A stretch of DNA of 64,000 bases from positions 1-64,000 of IMG/VR virus record IMGVR_UViG_3300032285_001888. The stretch is one strand, 5' to 3'. Made by a program: the position numbers and the translations under genes. Positions 62,375 to 64,000 of the stretch are shown one piece after another. The notes beneath the pieces were generated by a model. The model was not told the DNA's origin, searched no databases, and was given only the letters and a program-made list of their open reading frames with translations. This DNA is from a virus. Within the stretch, counting starts at the first letter, position 1. The number at the start of each line of letters is the position of its first letter.

Positions 62375-62854
62375 ATGACTAAGAAACTAGAAGAAGTTCT
62401 AAATCTTCCTGAAAGTAAGAAAATTGTCAAGGAAGAAGAAAAGAAGCAAGTTAAAGCTGATATAGCCCAGCCGTTCCTTCGCGACATTAGCGAGTTTGAT
62501 AAAATTTCAGCCGCACTCCCGCAGGTAAAGGGACTAGGGGATATAGGCGATGCCGAACTAGACGAACTAGCCCAAAAAGCCAAAGATGCCTACGAGGATA
62601 TCATGGACTTAGGTATGAATGTAGAAGCTAGATACAGCGGACGTCTATTTGAAGTAGCCGCTAGCATGCTAGGACATGCTATTACGGCTAAAACTGCTAA
62701 ATTAGACAAGAAATTAAAAATGATTGATCTACAGATTAAGAAGCAAAAAATGGATCAAGATGCTAACAATGATGACAGCGTTACTATACAAGGCGATGGT
62801 GTTATCATCACAGATCGCAATAGTTTGCTCGAGAAATTAAAGAATTTAAAATAA
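62375..62854 (+). CDS. gp16: Small terminase-like protein, T4 gp16 homologue (159 aa)
   Basis: Acidic/Lys-rich N-terminus, then ARYSGRLFEVAASMLGHAIT and AKTAKLDKKLKMIDLQIKKQ, which parallels the T4 gp16 central coiled-coil (FATLMGQ...KLHKDMKDI). The C-terminus SVTIQGDGVIITDRNSLLEK parallels 'mnIQnAtVFmGSptELmdei'. T4 gp16 is 164 aa. gp16 forms rings that load DNA into the motor. The gp17 gene is not in the window. Its stop TAA forms the start of the next late-promoter motif. Confidence 0.7.
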   Translation: MTKKLEEVLNLPESKKIVKEEEKKQVKADIAQPFLRDISEFDKISAALPQVKGLGDIGDAELDELAQKAKDAYEDIMDLGMNVEARYSGRLFEVAASMLGHAITAKTAKLDKKLKMIDLQIKKQKMDQDANNDDSVTIQGDGVIITDRNSLLEKLKNLK

Positions 62855-62858
62855 ATAT
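62851..62858 (+). promoter_or_regulatory. Late promoter motif overlapping a stop codon (ATAAATAT)
   Basis: TAAATAT starts at the TAA stop of the gp16-like gene and precedes ATG 62876 by 17 nt. Confidence 0.5.
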
Positions 62859-62875
62859 ATGACTAGGATCATACT

Positions 62876-63508
62876 ATGAAATCATTCAAACACTACTTAA
62901 CAGAAAGCACTAAGGTCTACGAATTTAAGATCAAAATTGCTGGCCCTCATACTAAAGAAGCAGTTGCACAGATTAAAGCTAGTCTAGCTGAATTCCATTG
63001 CGCTAAAGTTTCTTCTGGTAAAACCACACCTATTAGCGAGCGCCAAGCAGACTTTCCAGAACACAGAAATACAGAAATGACTGTGTATGATATCGAAACT
63101 AATTATCCAGCTACTAGCTTACAAATACGTGATCGTATTGCAGTAGGACTAGGAGTAACACACAATCATGTTAAAGTGCATAGTGTATACGAAGAACTAG
63201 AAAATGAAATTAATCATCAGCATGACGAACTCACGGGTGAAGCATTAGTTGGAAAAGAACAAGATCCAAGTAATAACGGCAGTATGGTCAATGACGAATA
63301 CAAATATAATCTACTAAAAGAATTAGGTAAAACAAAACATCAGGGCACACAGTTTAAAGGATATAATGATCAAATCCTAGCTGACAGTGTTCCCGGCCTT
63401 GCTCCAGAATATCGTAAAGAAAAACAATCTAAGCAAGATGGTAAACACTTGAGTACTATTGGCACAACGCAAAATAAAATGCCTGCTATAGTTAAAGGAG
63501 CAAGATAA
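62876..63508 (+). CDS. Head-internal protein candidate with capsid-targeting-like start (210 aa)
   Basis: The first eleven residues MKSFKHYLTES closely resemble the capsid-targeting sequence of T4 internal proteins (such as MKTYQEFIAEA), with LTE|S fitting the (L/I)xE site of the prohead protease gp21. The rest is a soluble mixed protein (VYEFKIKIAGPHTKEAVAQI, DIETNYPATSLQIRDRIAVG, then a His/Asp/Lys-rich tail). Packaging into the head is an inference from that signal. The last base of its stop is the first base of the next ATG. Confidence 0.65.
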   Translation: MKSFKHYLTESTKVYEFKIKIAGPHTKEAVAQIKASLAEFHCAKVSSGKTTPISERQADFPEHRNTEMTVYDIETNYPATSLQIRDRIAVGLGVTHNHVKVHSVYEELENEINHQHDELTGEALVGKEQDPSNNGSMVNDEYKYNLLKELGKTKHQGTQFKGYNDQILADSVPGLAPEYRKEKQSKQDGKHLSTIGTTQNKMPAIVKGAR

Positions 63509-64000
63509 TGAATTTAAAAGATTTGATCGCAAAAATGGATGCTATTGAAGAAGGCGTCGAAATGAAAGCCACCGAATGTGGCGAAATGCCAATGCCGGGA
63601 GCAGTGATGTCAATCGGCCCACAAGCTCATCAAGGTCAACAAGATAATGTGTCAATGACTATTAATGTCAACGGACAAGGTGAAGGCGGTCTTCGTAGCA
63701 TTATGAATATCCTACGTGATATTGAAGCCGGTGAAGCACCAATGGACGACGAGGAACCTATGATGGGCACGGAAGAAATTCTAAATGTCCAAGGTGACGA
63801 AAGCCCATTGTCTGTATCACCAGATGAAGACATGGAAGAAGTTATCGGAGACGATGAACACAAGTGGGGCAATGCGGCACACGGTGGTCACGGTCATCAT
63901 ACACATGGCATAGAAGCAGTAACATTTAGTGGTGACGATATGAACGGTAAAGGTAAGATTAGCCCTGTATCACGTGCTCCTGGTACTAACTCGTTACGTG
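63508..64000 (+). CDS. Acidic head-associated protein, 5' part (164+ aa)
   Basis: Open from ATG 63508 (TAATG overlap) to the window end with no stop. MNLKDLIAKMDAIEEG may again be a capsid-targeting-like start. The middle is very acidic (MDDEEPMMGTEEIL, PDEDMEEVIGDDE), followed by a His/Gly-rich stretch HGGHGHHTHG. The composition fits a prohead core/scaffold or internal head protein. C-terminus missing. Confidence 0.6.
   Translation, partial: MNLKDLIAKMDAIEEGVEMKATECGEMPMPGAVMSIGPQAHQGQQDNVSMTINVNGQGEGGLRSIMNILRDIEAGEAPMDDEEPMMGTEEILNVQGDESPLSVSPDEDMEEVIGDDEHKWGNAAHGGHGHHTHGIEAVTFSGDDMNGKGKISPVSRAPGTNSLR

Noticed and set aside
62347-62583. Ser-rich 78-aa minus-strand frame across gp4/gp16
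   Set aside because: It is antisense to two well supported genes and has no recognisable features.

Overview
This 64 kb window is a piece of a T4-like myovirus genome (tailed phage with a contractile tail) of the type known from marine and freshwater cyanophages and pelagiphages. The diagnostic genes are T4 homologues: neck protein gp13, neck protein gp14, sheath stabiliser gp15, tail sheath gp18, tail tube gp19, head-completion protein gp4, small terminase gp16 and dNMP kinase gp1. Many intergenic regions carry a T4 late-promoter motif of the form TAAATAC/T. Portal, large terminase and major capsid genes are outside the window. No tRNA, photosynthesis gene or other host marker was seen, so the host is unresolved.

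Layout. (1) 1-36.6 kb, plus strand: a long block of virion adhesin and fibre genes. They are Thr/Ser/Gly-rich, made of shared shuffled modules, and include two giant paralogous genes of 8.5 kb (2842 aa) and 13.3 kb (4444 aa). The block ends with three tandem paralogous fibre genes with C1q-like tips. (2) 36.7-54.1 kb, minus strand: a tightly packed operon. It starts with structural genes gp14 and gp15, continues through a NUDIX hydrolase and a GroES homologue, and then runs into about 13.8 kb of tailoring enzymes: four flavin-dependent (tryptophan) halogenase-like proteins, nine 2-oxoglutarate/Fe(II) oxygenase-like proteins and three paralogous proteins of unknown function. (3) 54.2-64 kb, plus strand: gp13, a small zinc-ribbon protein, dNMP kinase under a sigma70-like promoter, a convergent HNH-type protein, then sheath, tube, a tube-like protein, gp4, gp16 and two head-associated proteins, the last cut by the window end.

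How it may work together. The halogenase/oxygenase island lies downstream of, and nearly without gaps from, two late structural genes, and an internal late promoter precedes one halogenase. The enzymes are therefore probably made during virion assembly. All four halogenase-like proteins keep the catalytic Lys and Glu, and three keep the WxWxIP motif. No flavin reductase or natural-product backbone enzyme is present. The leading inference is a phage-encoded halogenation/hydroxylation system acting on virion proteins or on a host small molecule. The substrate cannot be deduced from sequence.

Regulatory features include late promoters whose TAAATA overlaps the stop codon of the preceding gene, structured 5' leaders at 1.1 and 7.9 kb, and an inverted repeat that could hide the ribosome-binding site of the dNMP kinase gene in read-through transcripts. 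All assignments were made by eye from motifs and family knowledge; no database search was run.
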